A stretch of 64,000 nt of DNA from Pseudomonas sp. B28(2017). Lineage in GTDB: Bacteria > Pseudomonadota > Gammaproteobacteria > Pseudomonadales > Pseudomonadaceae. The stretch's first letter is position 1. Each line of letters starts with the position of its first letter. The DNA is taken from the NCBI RefSeq assembly GCF_002113025.1, contig NZ_NEJH01000002.1:496001-560000 (forward strand), given 5' to 3'. A program made the position numbers and the translations under genes. Positions 51,413-62,937 of this stretch are shown one piece after another. The notes beneath the pieces are model-generated. The model saw only the letters and a list, made by a program, of their open reading frames with translations. It had not been told where the DNA came from and did not search any database.

Positions 51413-52765
51413 TTACAGTCGACCCAGATCATTGACCAGAGCAAGCAACATCACCCCGATCACCAAACTGATACCGATCTGTATCCCCCAACCTTGCACC
51501 CGATCCGACAAGGGACGACCACGCGCCCACTCGATCAGATAAAACAACAAATGCCCCCCATCCAGTACCGGAATGGGCAACAAATTCAGAACACCCAGGC
51601 TAATACTCAGATAAGCAAGGAAATTCAGGAAATCAGCAACACCCGACTGGGCCGAAGCGCCCGCCACTTTAGCAATGGTTATCGGTCCACTCAAGTTTTT
51701 TACCGAGAGCTCACCGAACAACATTTTCTTCAGTGAATCGAGGGTCAGCACGCTCATGGTCCAGGTGCGTCGAGCCCCCTCGCCAATCGCTGCCAATGGC
51801 CCGTAACTGACCTCGCGCATCATCTCCGGCGGCCAATCGACAGCCTTCACCCCTGCCCCCAGGTAACCGCTGGGTGACTTGCTCTCGCCGCGAGCGGCCA
51901 GCGTCACCGGGATGTCGATTTGAGCACCGTCACGCTCGACCCGCAGTATGATTTTGGTATCAGGATGCATACGCACGGTATCGACAACCTGCTGCCAGTC
52001 ATCCAGCGTACGACCATCGAGCGCCAGCAACCGGTCGCCGGTCTTCAGGCCGGCAGCCTGGGCCGGCCCCTTTGGATCGAGTTCGGCCAGCACAGGTGGC
52101 AATGCCGGACGCCACGGGCGAATCCCCAACGAATGGATAGGGTCGGGTTCGTTAGCCCCTTTAAGCCATTTGTCCAGCACAAGTTCACGAGGAGAATCGG
52201 TCGTGGAGCCTTGTTCGCGAACCATTACCTGCAACGAGCCGCTTTCACCCAGGCGACGAACCAATTGCAGATTCACCGCCGCCCAGCCGGAAGTCGCTTC
52301 GCCATCAATGGCCACGATCTCCTCGCCCGGGTTCAAACCCGCCTTGGCCGCGATACTGCCGGACTCTACAGCCCCGATGACCGGACGCACCTGCTCACTG
52401 CCGAGCATTGCCAATCCCCAGAAGAAAACCAATGCCAGCAAGAAGTTGGCAATCGGCCCTGCCGCTACAATGGCAATGCGCTGACGAACGGATTTGCGAT
52501 TGAAGGCTTGATCAAGTTTATCGAGCGGTACTTCACCTTCGCGCTCGTCGAGCATTTTTACGTAGCCGCCCAACGGGATGGCTGCAACGACAAACTCGGT
52601 GCCTTGCTTGTCGTGCCAGCGCAGCAACGGCATGCCAAAGCCAACGGAGAAGCGCAGCACCTTGACCCCACAGCGACGCGCGACCCAAAAATGGCCGAAC
52701 TCGTGAAAGGTAACCAGCACACCCAGAGCGACCAGGGTGCCGACAATCATATAGAGCGCGCTCAT
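51413..52765 (-). CDS. rseP: Site-2 protease RseP
   Basis: This intramembrane zinc protease cleaves anti-sigma factors such as MucA/RseA to release the envelope-stress sigma factor. The 450-residue product has the metal motif HEFGH at residues 21-25, two PDZ domains in the middle (EEIVAIDGEATSGW, then GDRLLALDGRTLDDW) and the second active-site motif PVLDGGHLLFY near residue 392. It is in the usual place between dxr and bamA. Confidence 0.97.
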   Translation of the reverse strand: MSALYMIVGTLVALGVLVTFHEFGHFWVARRCGVKVLRFSVGFGMPLLRWHDKQGTEFVVAAIPLGGYVKMLDEREGEVPLDKLDQAFNRKSVRQRIAIVAAGPIANFLLALVFFWGLAMLGSEQVRPVIGAVESGSIAAKAGLNPGEEIVAIDGEATSGWAAVNLQLVRRLGESGSLQVMVREQGSTTDSPRELVLDKWLKGANEPDPIHSLGIRPWRPALPPVLAELDPKGPAQAAGLKTGDRLLALDGRTLDDWQQVVDTVRMHPDTKIILRVERDGAQIDIPVTLAARGESKSPSGYLGAGVKAVDWPPEMMREVSYGPLAAIGEGARRTWTMSVLTLDSLKKMLFGELSVKNLSGPITIAKVAGASAQSGVADFLNFLAYLSISLGVLNLLPIPVLDGGHLLFYLIEWARGRPLSDRVQGWGIQIGISLVIGVMLLALVNDLGRL

Positions 52766-52818
52766 CTACTTTCTCCGCAAACCTGTCCGCTGCTGCGCAG
52801 GTCAACTATCCGCAGCAT

Positions 52819-54009
52819 TTACCGCCCATGACGGCTCAACCATTGTCCGGCCAGCAAGCGCGCTTTCGCGTCTGCCGTGAACACTGCATCGAGATCATCC
52901 ACTGCCACCACGGGCTCAAGATTCAGTACTTCCTCGATGATACTCGCGATTTCCGGATATCGAACCCGCTCGTCGAGAAATGCCGCCACTGCCACCTCAT
53001 TTGCTGCATTAAGCATCGCTGGCGCGCTGTTACCCGCCTCGGCCGCCTGACGAGCCAGGCGCAAACAAGGGAAACGCTCTTCATCGGGCGCCTCGAAGTC
53101 CAGCCGTGCAATGGCAAACAGATCCAACGGTGCCACACCCGAGTCGATCCGCTCCGGCCAGGCCAGGGCATTGGCGATGGGCGTGCGCATGTCCGGATTA
53201 CCCAGCTGCGCCAGGACAGAACCATCGACATAGTCGACCAGCGAATGGATCACACTTTGCGGGTGAACCACCACCTCGACCTGCGCCGGCCTGGCATCGA
53301 ACAGCCAGCAGGCCTCGATCAACTCAAGCCCCTTGTTCATCATGCTGGCCGAGTCAACGGAGATTTTTCGCCCCATGGACCAGTTCGGGTGCGCACACGC
53401 CTGGTCAGGTGAAACATGCGCCAGCTCAGCCATTGGCGTCTGCCGGAACGGACCGCCAGAAGCCGTCAGCAAGATCCGACGTACGCCGACTGCCTCAAGG
53501 CCACGGGCATAATCGAGCGGCATGCACTGGAAAATCGCGTTGTGCTCGCTATCGATCGGCAGCAACACCGAGCCACTCTTGCGCACCGCCTGCATAAACA
53601 GCGCGCCGGACATGACCAGCGCTTCCTTGTTGGCCAGGAGGATCTTTTTGCCAGCCTCGACTGCCGCCAGTGTCGGGCGCAATCCCGCCGCACCGACAAT
53701 GGCCGCCATGACCGTATCGACTTCCGGATCGGAAGCGACCCGACACAAACCGTCCTCACCCACCAGAACACGGGTCGAAAGACCCGCCGCACGCAAATCG
53801 TCCTGCAAGGTGCGGGCAGCAGCGACCTCAGGTACGACAGCGAACCGTGGGACATGGCGCACGCAAAGCGCCAGCAACTCACTCAAGCGAGTGAAGCCGC
53901 TCAATGCAAAGACCCGATAACGATCAGGATGGCGAGCGATGACGTCGAGCGTACTCAGGCCAATCGAGCCGGTCGCACCCAGAACGGTAATCTGTTGCGG
54001 GCGACTCAT
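52819..54009 (-). CDS. dxr: 1-deoxy-D-xylulose 5-phosphate reductoisomerase
   Basis: This is the second enzyme of the non-mevalonate isoprenoid pathway. The 396-residue product begins with an NADPH-binding motif [15 protein letters not shown] near residue 9 and has [11 protein letters not shown] and ASGGPFR in the active site. The ATG at 54009 overlaps the cdsA stop; a start five codons earlier would extend the overlap and is less likely. Confidence 0.98.
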   Translation of the reverse strand: MSRPQQITVLGATGSIGLSTLDVIARHPDRYRVFALSGFTRLSELLALCVRHVPRFAVVPEVAAARTLQDDLRAAGLSTRVLVGEDGLCRVASDPEVDTVMAAIVGAAGLRPTLAAVEAGKKILLANKEALVMSGALFMQAVRKSGSVLLPIDSEHNAIFQCMPLDYARGLEAVGVRRILLTASGGPFRQTPMAELAHVSPDQACAHPNWSMGRKISVDSASMMNKGLELIEACWLFDARPAQVEVVVHPQSVIHSLVDYVDGSVLAQLGNPDMRTPIANALAWPERIDSGVAPLDLFAIARLDFEAPDEERFPCLRLARQAAEAGNSAPAMLNAANEVAVAAFLDERVRYPEIASIIEEVLNLEPVVAVDDLDAVFTADAKARLLAGQWLSRHGR

Positions 54010-54812
54010 GGCGCCGCCATCCACAACAGTACGGCGAACACCGGAATCGCTGCCGTCAGGCTGTCGATACGATCCAGCACCCCCCCGTGCCCCGGAAGCA
54101 GGTTGCTGCTGTCCTTGATCCCGGACTGGCGCTTGAACATGCTTTCAGTGAGATCGCCCACCACCGAAATGAACACGATCAGCGCGGCCCCGATCAACCC
54201 CTTGAGCAGCTCGGCCACCGTCCAGTCACGCACCAGGCCAACGAATGTGGTAATGACCAGACTCAGCGCCAGCCCACCGTACACGCCTTCCCAGCTTTTG
54301 CCCGGGCTGACCTGCGGTGCGAGCTTGCGCTTGCCGAAAGCACGACCGGAGAAGTAGGCACCAATATCGGCACCCCAGACCAACACCATCACCGCCAGGA
54401 TCAGCAAGTTACCCAGCGGGTATTGCTTGATCTGCACCAGACCTTGCCACGCCGGCAGGAGAATCAACAGGCCGATCACCAGCTTGGTCGCCGCATTGGA
54501 CCAATGATCGCTCGAATGCGGATAGCTCAGCACCAGATACGTCGCCACCGCCCACCACAATACCGAAGCGCCCAATACCCAAGGCGCGAGGCCGGGCAGG
54601 ATGTACATGAGCAACAGCATCAAAGCGACCACGGCGGAATAGCCGAGGCGAAACGCTTGACCGGCGAAACCCGCCAGTCGCGCCCATTCCCAGGCACCCA
54701 GGGTTACGACCAACCCGATGAACAGCGCAAAACCGGAACCTTCAAGCAGGAAAAACCCGCACAAGGCAATCGGCAGCAGGATCAGTGCGGTGATGATTCG
54801 TTGTTTAAGCAT
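54006..54812 (-). CDS. cdsA: Phosphatidate cytidylyltransferase
   Basis: The enzyme makes CDP-diacylglycerol from phosphatidic acid. The 268-residue product is an integral membrane protein with about eight hydrophobic segments and the family signature [20 protein letters not shown] ending DRIDSL near the C-terminus. It overlaps uppS by one base and dxr by four. Confidence 0.97.
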   Translation of the reverse strand: MLKQRIITALILLPIALCGFFLLEGSGFALFIGLVVTLGAWEWARLAGFAGQAFRLGYSAVVALMLLLMYILPGLAPWVLGASVLWWAVATYLVLSYPHSSDHWSNAATKLVIGLLILLPAWQGLVQIKQYPLGNLLILAVMVLVWGADIGAYFSGRAFGKRKLAPQVSPGKSWEGVYGGLALSLVITTFVGLVRDWTVAELLKGLIGAALIVFISVVGDLTESMFKRQSGIKDSSNLLPGHGGVLDRIDSLTAAIPVFAVLLWMAAP

Positions 54813-55567
54813 TAAACCCGGGCTCCAGCCTCGACCTGCTCGCTCGTTTTACCGAAGCGGCGCTGGCGGGAAGCGAAATCGGCCAGCGCATTGCGCATGG
54901 CATCGTGTTTGAAGTCCGGCCAGAACAGGTCGGAGAAATACAACTCGGCATAGGCCAGCTGCCAGAGCAGGAAGTTGCTGATGCGGTGCTCGCCACCGGT
55001 ACGGATACACAAGTCAGGCAGCGGCAGGTCACCCGTGACCAGACAGGTCTGCAGCAGATCAGGCGTGATGTCTTCCGGACGCAAGTGCCCGGCCTGAACC
55101 TCTCGCGCCAGTCGTTGTGCAGCTTGCGCGATATCCCACTGACCGCCGTAATTGGCGGCGATCTGCAGGATAAAACGATTGGCGCCAGCCGTCATGCTTT
55201 CAGCTTCGCGCATGGCAGCCTGCAGCTCGGGATGAAAGCGTGAGCGATCACCAATGATGCGCAGGCTGATGTTGTTGTCGTTGAGGCGCTTGGCCTCACG
55301 ACGCAGGGCCTTGAAGAACAGATCCATCAAGGCGCTGACTTCATCGGCTGGACGCTGCCAGTTCTCGCTGGAAAAGGCGAACAAGGTCAGCACTTCGACC
55401 TTGGCCTCGGCGCAGACTTCAATGACCGCACGTACCGCATCCACACCCGCTTTATGCCCGGCGACACCCGGCATAAAGCGCTTTTTCGCCCAGCGATTGT
55501 TACCATCCATGATGATCGCGACATGGCGCGGCACCGCGGACGGTGCAGTCTGCTTGGTCTTTTCCAT
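54812..55567 (-). CDS. uppS: Undecaprenyl diphosphate synthase
   Basis: This is a cis-prenyltransferase making the C55 lipid carrier for peptidoglycan and LPS. The 251-residue product has IIMDGNNRWAKKRFMPGVAG near residue 17 with the catalytic aspartate, and the downstream RTGGEHRISNFLLWQLAYAEL. It lies 13 bases after frr and shares its last base with cdsA. Confidence 0.97.
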   Translation of the reverse strand: MEKTKQTAPSAVPRHVAIIMDGNNRWAKKRFMPGVAGHKAGVDAVRAVIEVCAEAKVEVLTLFAFSSENWQRPADEVSALMDLFFKALRREAKRLNDNNISLRIIGDRSRFHPELQAAMREAESMTAGANRFILQIAANYGGQWDIAQAAQRLAREVQAGHLRPEDITPDLLQTCLVTGDLPLPDLCIRTGGEHRISNFLLWQLAYAELYFSDLFWPDFKHDAMRNALADFASRQRRFGKTSEQVEAGARV

Positions 55568-55580
55568 GAAAACGCGACCC

Positions 55581-56138
55581 TTATACGGCCATCAGGTCTT
55601 TTTCTTTCTCTGCCAGCTTCGCGTCGATTTCAGCCACGAACTTCTTGGTCAGGTCGTCGATCTCGCCAGTAGCGCGACGCTCTTCGTCTTCACTGATCTC
55701 TTTTTCCTTGACCAGGTCTTTCAACGAGCTGTTGGCATCGCGACGGATGTTGCGCACGGCAACACGAGCGTCTTCAGCCACATCACGGGCCTGCTTGGTG
55801 AAACCGCGGCGGGTTTCTTCGGTCAGGGCCGGCATGCTGATCAGCAGCAGCTCACCCAGGTTTGTCGGGTTCAGGTTCAGACCTGCACTGCCGATAGCCT
55901 TGTCGACTGCGCCGAGCATGTTGCGCTCGAAGGCAACGACTTGCAGGGTACGGGCGTCCTTGACGGTGATGTTGGCCACTTGCTTGATCGGGGTGTCAGC
56001 GCCGTAGTACGGCACCATCACGCCTTCCAGAATGCTCGGGTGCGCCTGGCCGGTACGGATGCGGCCGAAGTTGTGCGACAGGGACTCCACCGACTTCTGC
56101 ATGCGCTCTTTAGCGTCTTTCTTGATTTCGTTGATCAT
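55581..56138 (-). CDS. frr: Ribosome recycling factor
   Basis: This factor acts with EF-G to split terminated ribosomes. The 185-residue product has the two-domain RRF pattern: the N-terminal helix with [19 protein letters not shown] and the C-terminal hinge [20 protein letters not shown]. Its start overlaps pyrH as ATGA. Confidence 0.98.
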   Translation of the reverse strand: MINEIKKDAKERMQKSVESLSHNFGRIRTGQAHPSILEGVMVPYYGADTPIKQVANITVKDARTLQVVAFERNMLGAVDKAIGSAGLNLNPTNLGELLLISMPALTEETRRGFTKQARDVAEDARVAVRNIRRDANSSLKDLVKEKEISEDEERRATGEIDDLTKKFVAEIDAKLAEKEKDLMAV

Positions 56139-56878
56139 TGTTCGCCTTCCTCGATCAGGGTTCCTTCAGCGCCGCCATGCACGATGTTCAGCAGGGCGCC
56201 GGGCTTGTTCATGTTAAATACGCGTAGCGGCATCTTGTGGTCGCGGCACAGGCAAATGGCCGTCAGATCCATCACACCCAGCTTGCGATCCAGCACTTCA
56301 TCGTAGGTCAGATGATCGAACTTCTCGGCATGCGGGTCTTTGAACGGGTCAGCGGTGTAGACGCCATCGACCTTGGTCGCCTTGAGCACGACATCGGCAT
56401 CGATTTCGATTGCACGCAGGCAGGCAGCCGAATCCGTCGTAAAGAACGGGTTGCCGGTACCGGCCGCGAAAATCACCACGTCCTTGGAGTTCAAGTGGCG
56501 CATGGCCTTGCGGCGATCATAGTGATCGGTCACGCCAACCATCGAAATAGCGGACATCACGATGGCCGAGATGTTGGCGCGCTCAAGGGCGTCGCGCATG
56601 GCCAGGGCGTTCATCACAGTGGCCAGCATGCCCATGTGGTCGCCGGTGACCCGATCCATGCCAGCCTTGCTCAGCGCCTCACCGCGGAACAGGTTACCAC
56701 CACCGATAACCAGACCGACCTGAACACCGATGCCGACCAGCTGGCCAACTTCCAATGCCATGCGATCCAGAACTTTCGGGTCGATCCCGAACTCCTCCGA
56801 GCCCATCAGGGCCTCGCCGCTAAGCTTGAGTAGAATGCGTTTATAGCGAGCCTGATAACCACTGCCCTGCTGAGCCAT
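56135..56878 (-). CDS. pyrH: UMP kinase
   Basis: This is a hexameric kinase converting UMP to UDP. The 247-residue product has [14 protein letters not shown] near residue 14, the nucleotide-binding [13 protein letters not shown], and [16 protein letters not shown] near residue 140. It is separated from tsf by a 210-base gap that contains the tsf terminator, so pyrH probably has its own promoter. Confidence 0.98.
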   Translation of the reverse strand: MAQQGSGYQARYKRILLKLSGEALMGSEEFGIDPKVLDRMALEVGQLVGIGVQVGLVIGGGNLFRGEALSKAGMDRVTGDHMGMLATVMNALAMRDALERANISAIVMSAISMVGVTDHYDRRKAMRHLNSKDVVIFAAGTGNPFFTTDSAACLRAIEIDADVVLKATKVDGVYTADPFKDPHAEKFDHLTYDEVLDRKLGVMDLTAICLCRDHKMPLRVFNMNKPGALLNIVHGGAEGTLIEEGEQ

Positions 56879-57033
56879 TGCGAATCTCTCCTGCGGCGTA
56901 TTTTAAAAATTCTTTGCGAGCTGTTTACAGCTGGCGTTCACTCTTGCTTGGCGCTGCTTCAGCGCCATCGGAACATGGCTTTGTAAGCCAGTTCCAAAAG
57001 GAAACCAAATAAAAATTGGTGCCCCATCTGAAA

Positions 57034-57067
57034 AGAGGCTGCGCGCGTGAGCGGGCAGCCTCTTCTG
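57034..57067 (-). terminator. Terminator after tsf
   Basis: On the minus strand AGAGGCTGC and GCAGCCTCT form a nine-base-pair stem with a twelve-base loop, followed by TTTTC. It lies about 21 bases after the tsf stop. The U-tract is short, so some read-through into pyrH is likely. Confidence 0.8.
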
Positions 57068-57088
57068 GGCGACAGTTAAAAAACCGTC

Positions 57089-57952
57089 TTATTGCTTGGC
57101 GGCAGCCAGCTGGGCAGCAACTTCTTCTGCGAAGTTGTCCACTGGCTTCTCGATGCCTTCGCCGACTTTGAAGTAGGTGAAGGAAACGATTTCAGCGCCG
57201 GCTTTCTTGGCCAGGGCACCCACGGTGAGTTCCGGGTTCATCACGAAAGCTTGCTCGACCAGGCTGGCTTCAGCCAGGAACTTGGTGATACGGCCGGCAA
57301 TCATCTTCTCGACGATTTCAGCAGGCTTGCCTTTCATCTTGTCTTCGTTCAGCTGCAGGAATACAGCCTTCTCGCGCTCGATGGCTTCGGCAGAAACCTG
57401 CGATGGCAGCAGGAACTCAGGATTGCTTGCAGCCACGTGCATGGCGATCTCTTTGGCCAGCTGAACATCACCGCCCTTGAGAACAACAGCAACACCGATC
57501 TTGTTACCGTGCAGGTAGGTGCCGACAACGTCACCCTCTACGCGTACCAGACGACGAATGTTGACGTTCTCGCCAACCTTGGCCACCAGGGCTTCACGAG
57601 CCGCTTCCTGAGCAGCGATCAGCGGAGCTGCGTCGGTCAGTTTTTCGGCGAAGGCTTTTTCTACGCTGGCAGCAACGAAGTTCTTGAAGTCGTCTTGCAG
57701 GGCCAGGAAGTCGGTCTGCGAGTTGACTTCCAGCAGCACGGCTGCCTTGTCGTCAGCCTTGATGGCGATAGCGCCTTCAGCGGCAACGTTGCCGGCTTTC
57801 TTGGCAGCCTTGATGGCGCCCGAAGCACGCATGTCATCAATGGCTTTCTCGATGTCGCCACCAGCCTTGGTCAAGGCCTTTTTGCAATCCATCATGCCTT
57901 CGCCGGTACGCTCGCGCAGTTCTTTGACCAACGCTGCAGTAATCTCTGCCAT
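57089..57952 (-). CDS. tsf: Translation elongation factor Ts
   Basis: This is the nucleotide exchange factor for EF-Tu. The 287-residue product begins MAEITAALVKELRERTGEG and has MMDCKKALTKAGGD, the core subdomains and the coiled-coil segment. It follows rpsB, separated by 189 bases that contain a strong palindromic hairpin. Confidence 0.98.
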   Translation of the reverse strand: MAEITAALVKELRERTGEGMMDCKKALTKAGGDIEKAIDDMRASGAIKAAKKAGNVAAEGAIAIKADDKAAVLLEVNSQTDFLALQDDFKNFVAASVEKAFAEKLTDAAPLIAAQEAAREALVAKVGENVNIRRLVRVEGDVVGTYLHGNKIGVAVVLKGGDVQLAKEIAMHVAASNPEFLLPSQVSAEAIEREKAVFLQLNEDKMKGKPAEIVEKMIAGRITKFLAEASLVEQAFVMNPELTVGALAKKAGAEIVSFTYFKVGEGIEKPVDNFAEEVAAQLAAAKQ

Positions 57953-58086
57953 TTCAAAATCCTCTTGGATAGGTTTTCAACCATTCCACCCGACCGAACG
58001 GGCGATCAATTCTTCCCGAACCACCCTTGTTAGCTGCCGCACGTTACAGATAGAGCAGTGGGCGCCGACAAATGGTTTTCGAGGTG

Positions 58087-58115
58087 GCAAAAAGGGGGCC
58101 AAGCCCCCTTTTTGC
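58087..58115 (-). terminator. Perfect palindromic terminator between rpsB and tsf
   Basis: GCAAAAAGGGGGC and its exact inverted copy GCCCCCTTTTTGC are separated by CAA (58087-58115), giving a thirteen-base-pair stem that includes the U-tract. It lies 26 bases after the rpsB stop and can reduce the amount of tsf relative to rpsB in the shared operon. Confidence 0.9.
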
Positions 58116-58141
58116 TTACTGAGTCAACGCCAAGGCGTCAA

Positions 58142-58879
58142 TTACTCAGCTGCTGCTACCGGAGCTTCGTCAACGAATACTTCGGTGCCGCCGGCAACAT
58201 TGTTGCGACCGCGGATTACAGCGTCAGCCATCGAACCCATGTACAACTGGATAGCGCGGATTGCGTCATCGTTGCCTGGGATGATGTAGTCAACGCCTTC
58301 CGGGCTGCTGTTGGTATCGACTACGCCGATAACCGGGATGCCCAGCTTGTTGGCTTCGGTGATCGCGATGCGCTCGTGATCAACGTCGATAACGAACAGA
58401 GCGTCTGGCAGACCGCCCATGTCCTTGATACCACCCAGGGAACGATCCAGCTTTTCCAGGTCACGAGTGCGCATCAGCGCTTCTTTCTTGGTCAGCTTGG
58501 CGAAAGTACCGTCTTCAGATTGAACTTCAAGGTCACGCAGACGCTTGATGGAAGCACGGATGGTTTTGAAGTTGGTCAGCATGCCGCCCAACCAGCGGTG
58601 ATCGACGTACGGCGAACCGCAACGTGCTGCTTCTTCAGCAACGATCTTGCCAGCGGAACGCTTGGTGCCGACGAACAGAATCTTGTTTTTGCCCTGGGCC
58701 AGACGCTCTACGAAAGTCAGAGCTTCGTTGAACATTGGCAGGGTTTTTTCAAGGTTGATGATGTGAATCTTGTTACGCGCGCCGAAAATGTACTTGCCCA
58801 TTTTCGGGTTCCAGTAACGGGTCTGGTGACCGAAGTGCACACCGGCCTTCAGCATATCGCGCATATTGACTTGGGACAT
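58142..58879 (-). CDS. rpsB: 30S ribosomal protein S2
   Basis: The 245-residue product begins [20 protein letters not shown], the S2 signature, and has [14 protein letters not shown] and [14 protein letters not shown]. It is the first gene of the rpsB-tsf operon. A TATAAAAT (-10, complement of 59017-59024) followed by a GC-rich discriminator lies upstream, as is typical of stringently controlled ribosomal promoters, leaving a leader of about 130 bases. Confidence 0.98.
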   Translation of the reverse strand: MSQVNMRDMLKAGVHFGHQTRYWNPKMGKYIFGARNKIHIINLEKTLPMFNEALTFVERLAQGKNKILFVGTKRSAGKIVAEEAARCGSPYVDHRWLGGMLTNFKTIRASIKRLRDLEVQSEDGTFAKLTKKEALMRTRDLEKLDRSLGGIKDMGGLPDALFVIDVDHERIAITEANKLGIPVIGVVDTNSSPEGVDYIIPGNDDAIRAIQLYMGSMADAVIRGRNNVAGGTEVFVDEAPVAAAE

Positions 58880-59250
58880 GATAGTTCCTTAATAAGTCGG
58901 GTTTGGCCTCCACGTATCCCAATGACCAACCAGCAGCATCAGCTGAAGGCACCCAGGTCATCGTGTCGACACGTGTGTGGATTTAGGCTTTTCGGGACAT
59001 CCCCGGAAAGCGGCGCATTTTATACCACAAGGCAGGGCAAAACGGAACCCGGATTCTGAAATCCTGGCGAGCGCTTTGCTCCATTCCTTGGAATCCGCCA
59101 AGAATGCACCATTCTATAAAGAGAAGCGATGCACACAGGCGCAGATTTGCGCTGATCGTCTGGTAGAATCGCATTTTTCAGGGCCGCGAAGATCGATCGC
59201 GTAATGCCCTTTCCGTTTAGAAAGCGCCATCGAGCGCAGAGAGAGCCTGT
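58880..59250. promoter_or_regulatory. Divergent control region of rpsB and map
   Basis: These 371 bases contain no gene. The left part is the rpsB leader, with a -10 TATAAAAT (complement of 59017-59024) and a G/C-rich discriminator. The right part serves map and has a possible -10 TAGAAT at 59164-59169 but no clear -35. The rpsB leader could hold an S2 autoregulatory structure; I did not establish one. Confidence 0.6.
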
Positions 59251-60033
59251 ATGACCGTCACCCTCAAAACCCCCGAGGATATCGCCAAAATGCGTATCGC
59301 CGGCAAACTGGCCGCCGATGTGCTGGAAATGATTGCCGAATATGTCAAGCCGGGCGTTACCACCGATCAACTGAACCAGATCTGCCACGACTATATCGTC
59401 AATGAGCAGAAAGCCATCCCCGCCCCGCTCAACTACAAGGGCTATCCAAAGTCGATCTGCACGTCGATCAACCATGTGGTCTGCCACGGCATCCCGAACG
59501 ACAAGCCGCTGAAAGATGGCGACACCCTGAACATCGACGTCACTGTCATCAAGGACGGCTACCACGGCGACACCAGCCGCATGTTCCATGTCGGCAACGT
59601 GCCGGTCTGGGCCGAGCGCCTGTCCCAGGTGACCCAGGAATGCATGTACAAGGCGATTGAAATCGTCAAACCCGGCTGCCGCCTGGGCGATATCGGCGAA
59701 ATCATCCAGAAGCACGCTGAAAAGAACGGTTTCTCGGTGGTTCGCGAATTCTGCGGTCACGGAATCGGCAAGGTTTTCCACGAAGAGCCGCAGATCCTGC
59801 ACTACGGCCGCGCTGGCACCGGCATGGAACTCAAGGCCGGCATGACCTTCACCATCGAGCCGATGATCAACCAGGGCAAGGCTGACACCAAGGTACTGGG
59901 CGATGGCTGGACCGCGATCACAAAGGACCGCAAGCTCTCGGCACAGTGGGAACACACCCTGCTGGTGACCGAAACCGGTTACGAGATCTTCACCCTGCGC
60001 AGCGATGACACCATCCCTCGCGTTTCGGCCTGA
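59251..60033 (+). CDS. map: Methionine aminopeptidase, type I
   Basis: The enzyme removes the initiator methionine from nascent proteins. The 260-residue product is the short type I form without an N-terminal extension. It has the metal ligands in HGIPNDKPLKDGDTLNIDVT and GDTSRMFHVG, the histidine in FCGHGIGKVFHEEP and the glutamate in FTIEPMINQG. It is divergent from rpsB and followed 42 bases later by glnD. Confidence 0.98.
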   Translation: MTVTLKTPEDIAKMRIAGKLAADVLEMIAEYVKPGVTTDQLNQICHDYIVNEQKAIPAPLNYKGYPKSICTSINHVVCHGIPNDKPLKDGDTLNIDVTVIKDGYHGDTSRMFHVGNVPVWAERLSQVTQECMYKAIEIVKPGCRLGDIGEIIQKHAEKNGFSVVREFCGHGIGKVFHEEPQILHYGRAGTGMELKAGMTFTIEPMINQGKADTKVLGDGWTAITKDRKLSAQWEHTLLVTETGYEIFTLRSDDTIPRVSA

Positions 60034-60075
60034 TCCCGTTACCGTACATCGCCTTATAGAAAGGAAAGCCAATCG

Positions 60076-62778
60076 ATGCCGCAGGTGGATCCCGAACTCT
60101 TCGACCGAGGCCAGTTCCAGGCTGAACTGGCCCTGAAGGCAAGCCCGATAGCGGCCTTCAAGAAGGCGATCCGCCAGGCCCGCGAGGTGCTCGACACCCG
60201 TTTTCGCAACGGACGGGACATTCGCCGGCTGATCGAGGATCGTGCCTGGTTTGTCGATAACATCCTGCAAAAGGCCTGGAACCAGTTCAGCTTGAGTTCC
60301 GAAGCTGGCATTGCATTGGTCGCGGTCGGTGGCTACGGCCGCGGCGAATTGCATCCTTATTCCGATATCGACTTGCTGATCCTGCTGGACAGCGCCGACC
60401 ACGAAGTTTTCCGCGATTCCATAGAGCGTTTTCTGACGCTGTTGTGGGACATCGGCCTGGAGGTTGGCCAGAGCGTTCGCTCGGTCGACGAGTGCGCCGT
60501 CGAGGCCCGCGCCGACCTGACGGTCGTCACCAACCTGATGGAAAGCCGCACCATCGCCGGCCCCGAGCATTTGCGCCAGCGCATGCTGGAGGTCACCAGC
60601 ACCACGCACATGTGGCCGAGCAAGGACTTCTTCCTGGCCAAGCGCGCCGAACAAAAGGCCCGCCACCACAAGTACAACGACACCGAATACAACCTGGAAC
60701 CCAACGTCAAAGGCTCACCCGGCGGCTTGCGGGATATCCAGACGATTCTCTGGGTAGCCCGTCGCGAGTACGGAACCCTGAACTTGCGGGCACTGGCTGG
60801 CGAAGGGTTCCTGGTCGAGAGTGAAAACGCCCTGCTCGCCTCTTCCCAGGAGTTCCTGTGGAAGGTTCGCTACGCCCTGCACATGCTCGCCGGTCGTGCC
60901 GAAGACCGCCTGCTGTTCGATCACCAGCGCACCATTGCCGGGCTGTTGGGCTTCAAGGGCGACGACGCCAAGCAAGCCGTCGAAAACTTCATGCAGCAGT
61001 ATTACCGGGTGGTGATGAGCATCGCCCAGCTCAGCGACCTGATCATCCAGCACTTCGAAGAAGTCATCCTCGCACCGGAAGACGAAGCGCCACCACAACC
61101 GATCAACTCGCGCTTCCAGCTGCATGACGGCTACATCGAAGCACGCAACGACAACGTCTTTCGCCGCACGCCGTTCGCCATGCTCGAAATATTCGTGCTG
61201 ATGGCCCAGCAGCCGGAAATCAAGGGGGTGCGCGCCGACACCATTCGTCTGCTGCGGGAAAATCGCTACCTGATCGACGACGACTTCCGCAACGATATTC
61301 GCAACACCAGCCTGTTCATCGAGTTGTTCAAGTGCAAGATCGGCATCCACCGCAACCTGCGGCGAATGAACCGTTACGGCATCCTCGGGCGTTACCTGCC
61401 CGAATTCGGCTTTATCGTCGGGCAGATGCAACATGATTTGTTCCATATCTATACAGTCGATGCCCACACCCTGAACCTGATCAAACACCTGCGTAAGTTG
61501 CAGTACACCAAGGTGTCGGAAAAATTCCCGCTGGCCAGCAAGCTCATGGGCAAGCTGCCCAAGCCCGAACTGATTTACATGGCCGGCCTGTACCACGACA
61601 TCGGCAAAGGCCGGCATGGCGATCACTCGGACATCGGTGCCGTGGATGCCGAGGCCTTTTGCCAGCGTCATCAACTGCCCACGTGGGACAGCCGCCTGAT
61701 CGTTTGGCTGGTGCAAAACCATCTTGTGATGTCGACAACCGCCCAGCGCAAGGACCTGTCCGACCCGCAGGTGATCCACGATTTCGCACAGATCGTCGGC
61801 GACGAAACCCGCCTCGACTACCTGTACGTGCTGACCGTCGCCGACATCAACGCCACCAACCCGACCCTGTGGAACTCCTGGCGCGCCAGCCTGCTGCGCC
61901 AGCTCTACACCGAGACCAAGCGCGCCCTGCGTCGCGGCCTGGAGAACCCGGTGGATCGCGAAGAACAGATCCGCCAGACCCAGAGCGCCGCCCTGGATAT
62001 CCTGGTGCGCGGCGGCACCGACCCGGACGATGTCGAGCAACTGTGGGCACAGTTGGGTGACGACTATTTCCTGCGCCACACCGCCGGCGATGTGGCCTGG
62101 CACAGCGACGCGATCCTCCAGCAACCGGCCGACGGCGGGCCACTGGTACTGATCAAGGAAACCACCCAGCGCGAGTTCGAGGGCGGAACACAGATCTTCA
62201 TCTACGCCCCCGACCAGCACGACTTCTTCGCCGTGACCGTGGCTGCGATGGACCAGCTCAACCTGAACATTCACGACGCCCGGGTCATCACCTCCAGCAG
62301 CCAGTTCACCCTCGACACCTATATCGTGCTCGACACCGACGGCGACTCGATTGGCGATAACCCGGCACGAATCAAGCAAATCCGCGACGGCCTGACCGAA
62401 GCCCTGCGCAACCCGGATGACTACCCGACCATCATCCAGCGCCGGGTGCCCCGTCAGCTCAAGCATTTCGCCTTTGCGCCACAAGTGACGATCCACAACG
62501 ACGCCCAGCGCCAAGTGACGGTGCTGGAACTCACGGCACCTGACCGCCCGGGCCTGCTGGCGCGGATTGGGACGATTTTCCTGGAGTTCGATCTGTCACT
62601 GCAAAATGCCAAGATCGCCACCCTCGGCGAACGCGTGGAAGACGTGTTCTTCATCACCGACGCCAACAATCAGCCGTTGTCCGACCCGCTGCTGTGCAGC
62701 CGCTTGCAGGATGCGATCGTCGAACAACTGAGCGTCAACCAGGAACCTGATATCAAACTGTCGCGCATCAGCATCTGA
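60076..62778 (+). CDS. glnD: [Protein-PII] uridylyltransferase/uridylyl-removing enzyme
   Basis: GlnD senses glutamine and uridylylates or deuridylylates PII proteins, controlling nitrogen regulation. The 900-residue product has four parts: the nucleotidyltransferase domain with [20 protein letters not shown] near residue 84, the HD hydrolase domain with [20 protein letters not shown] near 505, and two C-terminal ACT domains near residues 710 and 815 (the latter starting [17 protein letters not shown]). It is full length. Confidence 0.98.
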   Translation: MPQVDPELFDRGQFQAELALKASPIAAFKKAIRQAREVLDTRFRNGRDIRRLIEDRAWFVDNILQKAWNQFSLSSEAGIALVAVGGYGRGELHPYSDIDLLILLDSADHEVFRDSIERFLTLLWDIGLEVGQSVRSVDECAVEARADLTVVTNLMESRTIAGPEHLRQRMLEVTSTTHMWPSKDFFLAKRAEQKARHHKYNDTEYNLEPNVKGSPGGLRDIQTILWVARREYGTLNLRALAGEGFLVESENALLASSQEFLWKVRYALHMLAGRAEDRLLFDHQRTIAGLLGFKGDDAKQAVENFMQQYYRVVMSIAQLSDLIIQHFEEVILAPEDEAPPQPINSRFQLHDGYIEARNDNVFRRTPFAMLEIFVLMAQQPEIKGVRADTIRLLRENRYLIDDDFRNDIRNTSLFIELFKCKIGIHRNLRRMNRYGILGRYLPEFGFIVGQMQHDLFHIYTVDAHTLNLIKHLRKLQYTKVSEKFPLASKLMGKLPKPELIYMAGLYHDIGKGRHGDHSDIGAVDAEAFCQRHQLPTWDSRLIVWLVQNHLVMSTTAQRKDLSDPQVIHDFAQIVGDETRLDYLYVLTVADINATNPTLWNSWRASLLRQLYTETKRALRRGLENPVDREEQIRQTQSAALDILVRGGTDPDDVEQLWAQLGDDYFLRHTAGDVAWHSDAILQQPADGGPLVLIKETTQREFEGGTQIFIYAPDQHDFFAVTVAAMDQLNLNIHDARVITSSSQFTLDTYIVLDTDGDSIGDNPARIKQIRDGLTEALRNPDDYPTIIQRRVPRQLKHFAFAPQVTIHNDAQRQVTVLELTAPDRPGLLARIGTIFLEFDLSLQNAKIATLGERVEDVFFITDANNQPLSDPLLCSRLQDAIVEQLSVNQEPDIKLSRISI

Positions 62779-62801
62779 ATCAACAACGGCCCGCCCTAAT
62801 A

Positions 62802-62900
62802 TAGGAGCGAGCCTGCTCGCGATGAACTCAAATACGCCGCGTTACCCTGGCAAGAACGCGTTATCGTTGACGACCATCGCGAGCAAGCTCGCTCCTACAG
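62802..62900. repeat. REP inverted pair (REPIN), third copy
   Basis: TAGGAGCGAGCCTGCTCGCG at 62802-62821 and its inverted copy TCGCGAGCAAGCTCGCTCCT at about 62877-62896 face each other in the 159-base gap between glnD and dapC. The spacer is 55 bases. The arms differ slightly from the other two pairs. Confidence 0.88.
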
Positions 62901-62937
62901 GGACCAGCGCCGCTCCAACACCGAACGAGATTTATCG

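Noticed and set aside
59020..60669. 549-codon open frame on the minus strand
   Set aside because: It runs antisense across map and the start of glnD and continues through the rpsB-map control region. Both opposing genes are certain, so it is a shadow frame.
60715..62514. 599-codon open frame on the minus strand
   Set aside because: Antisense to glnD, with no protein family resemblance. GlnD has all its domains intact on the other strand.
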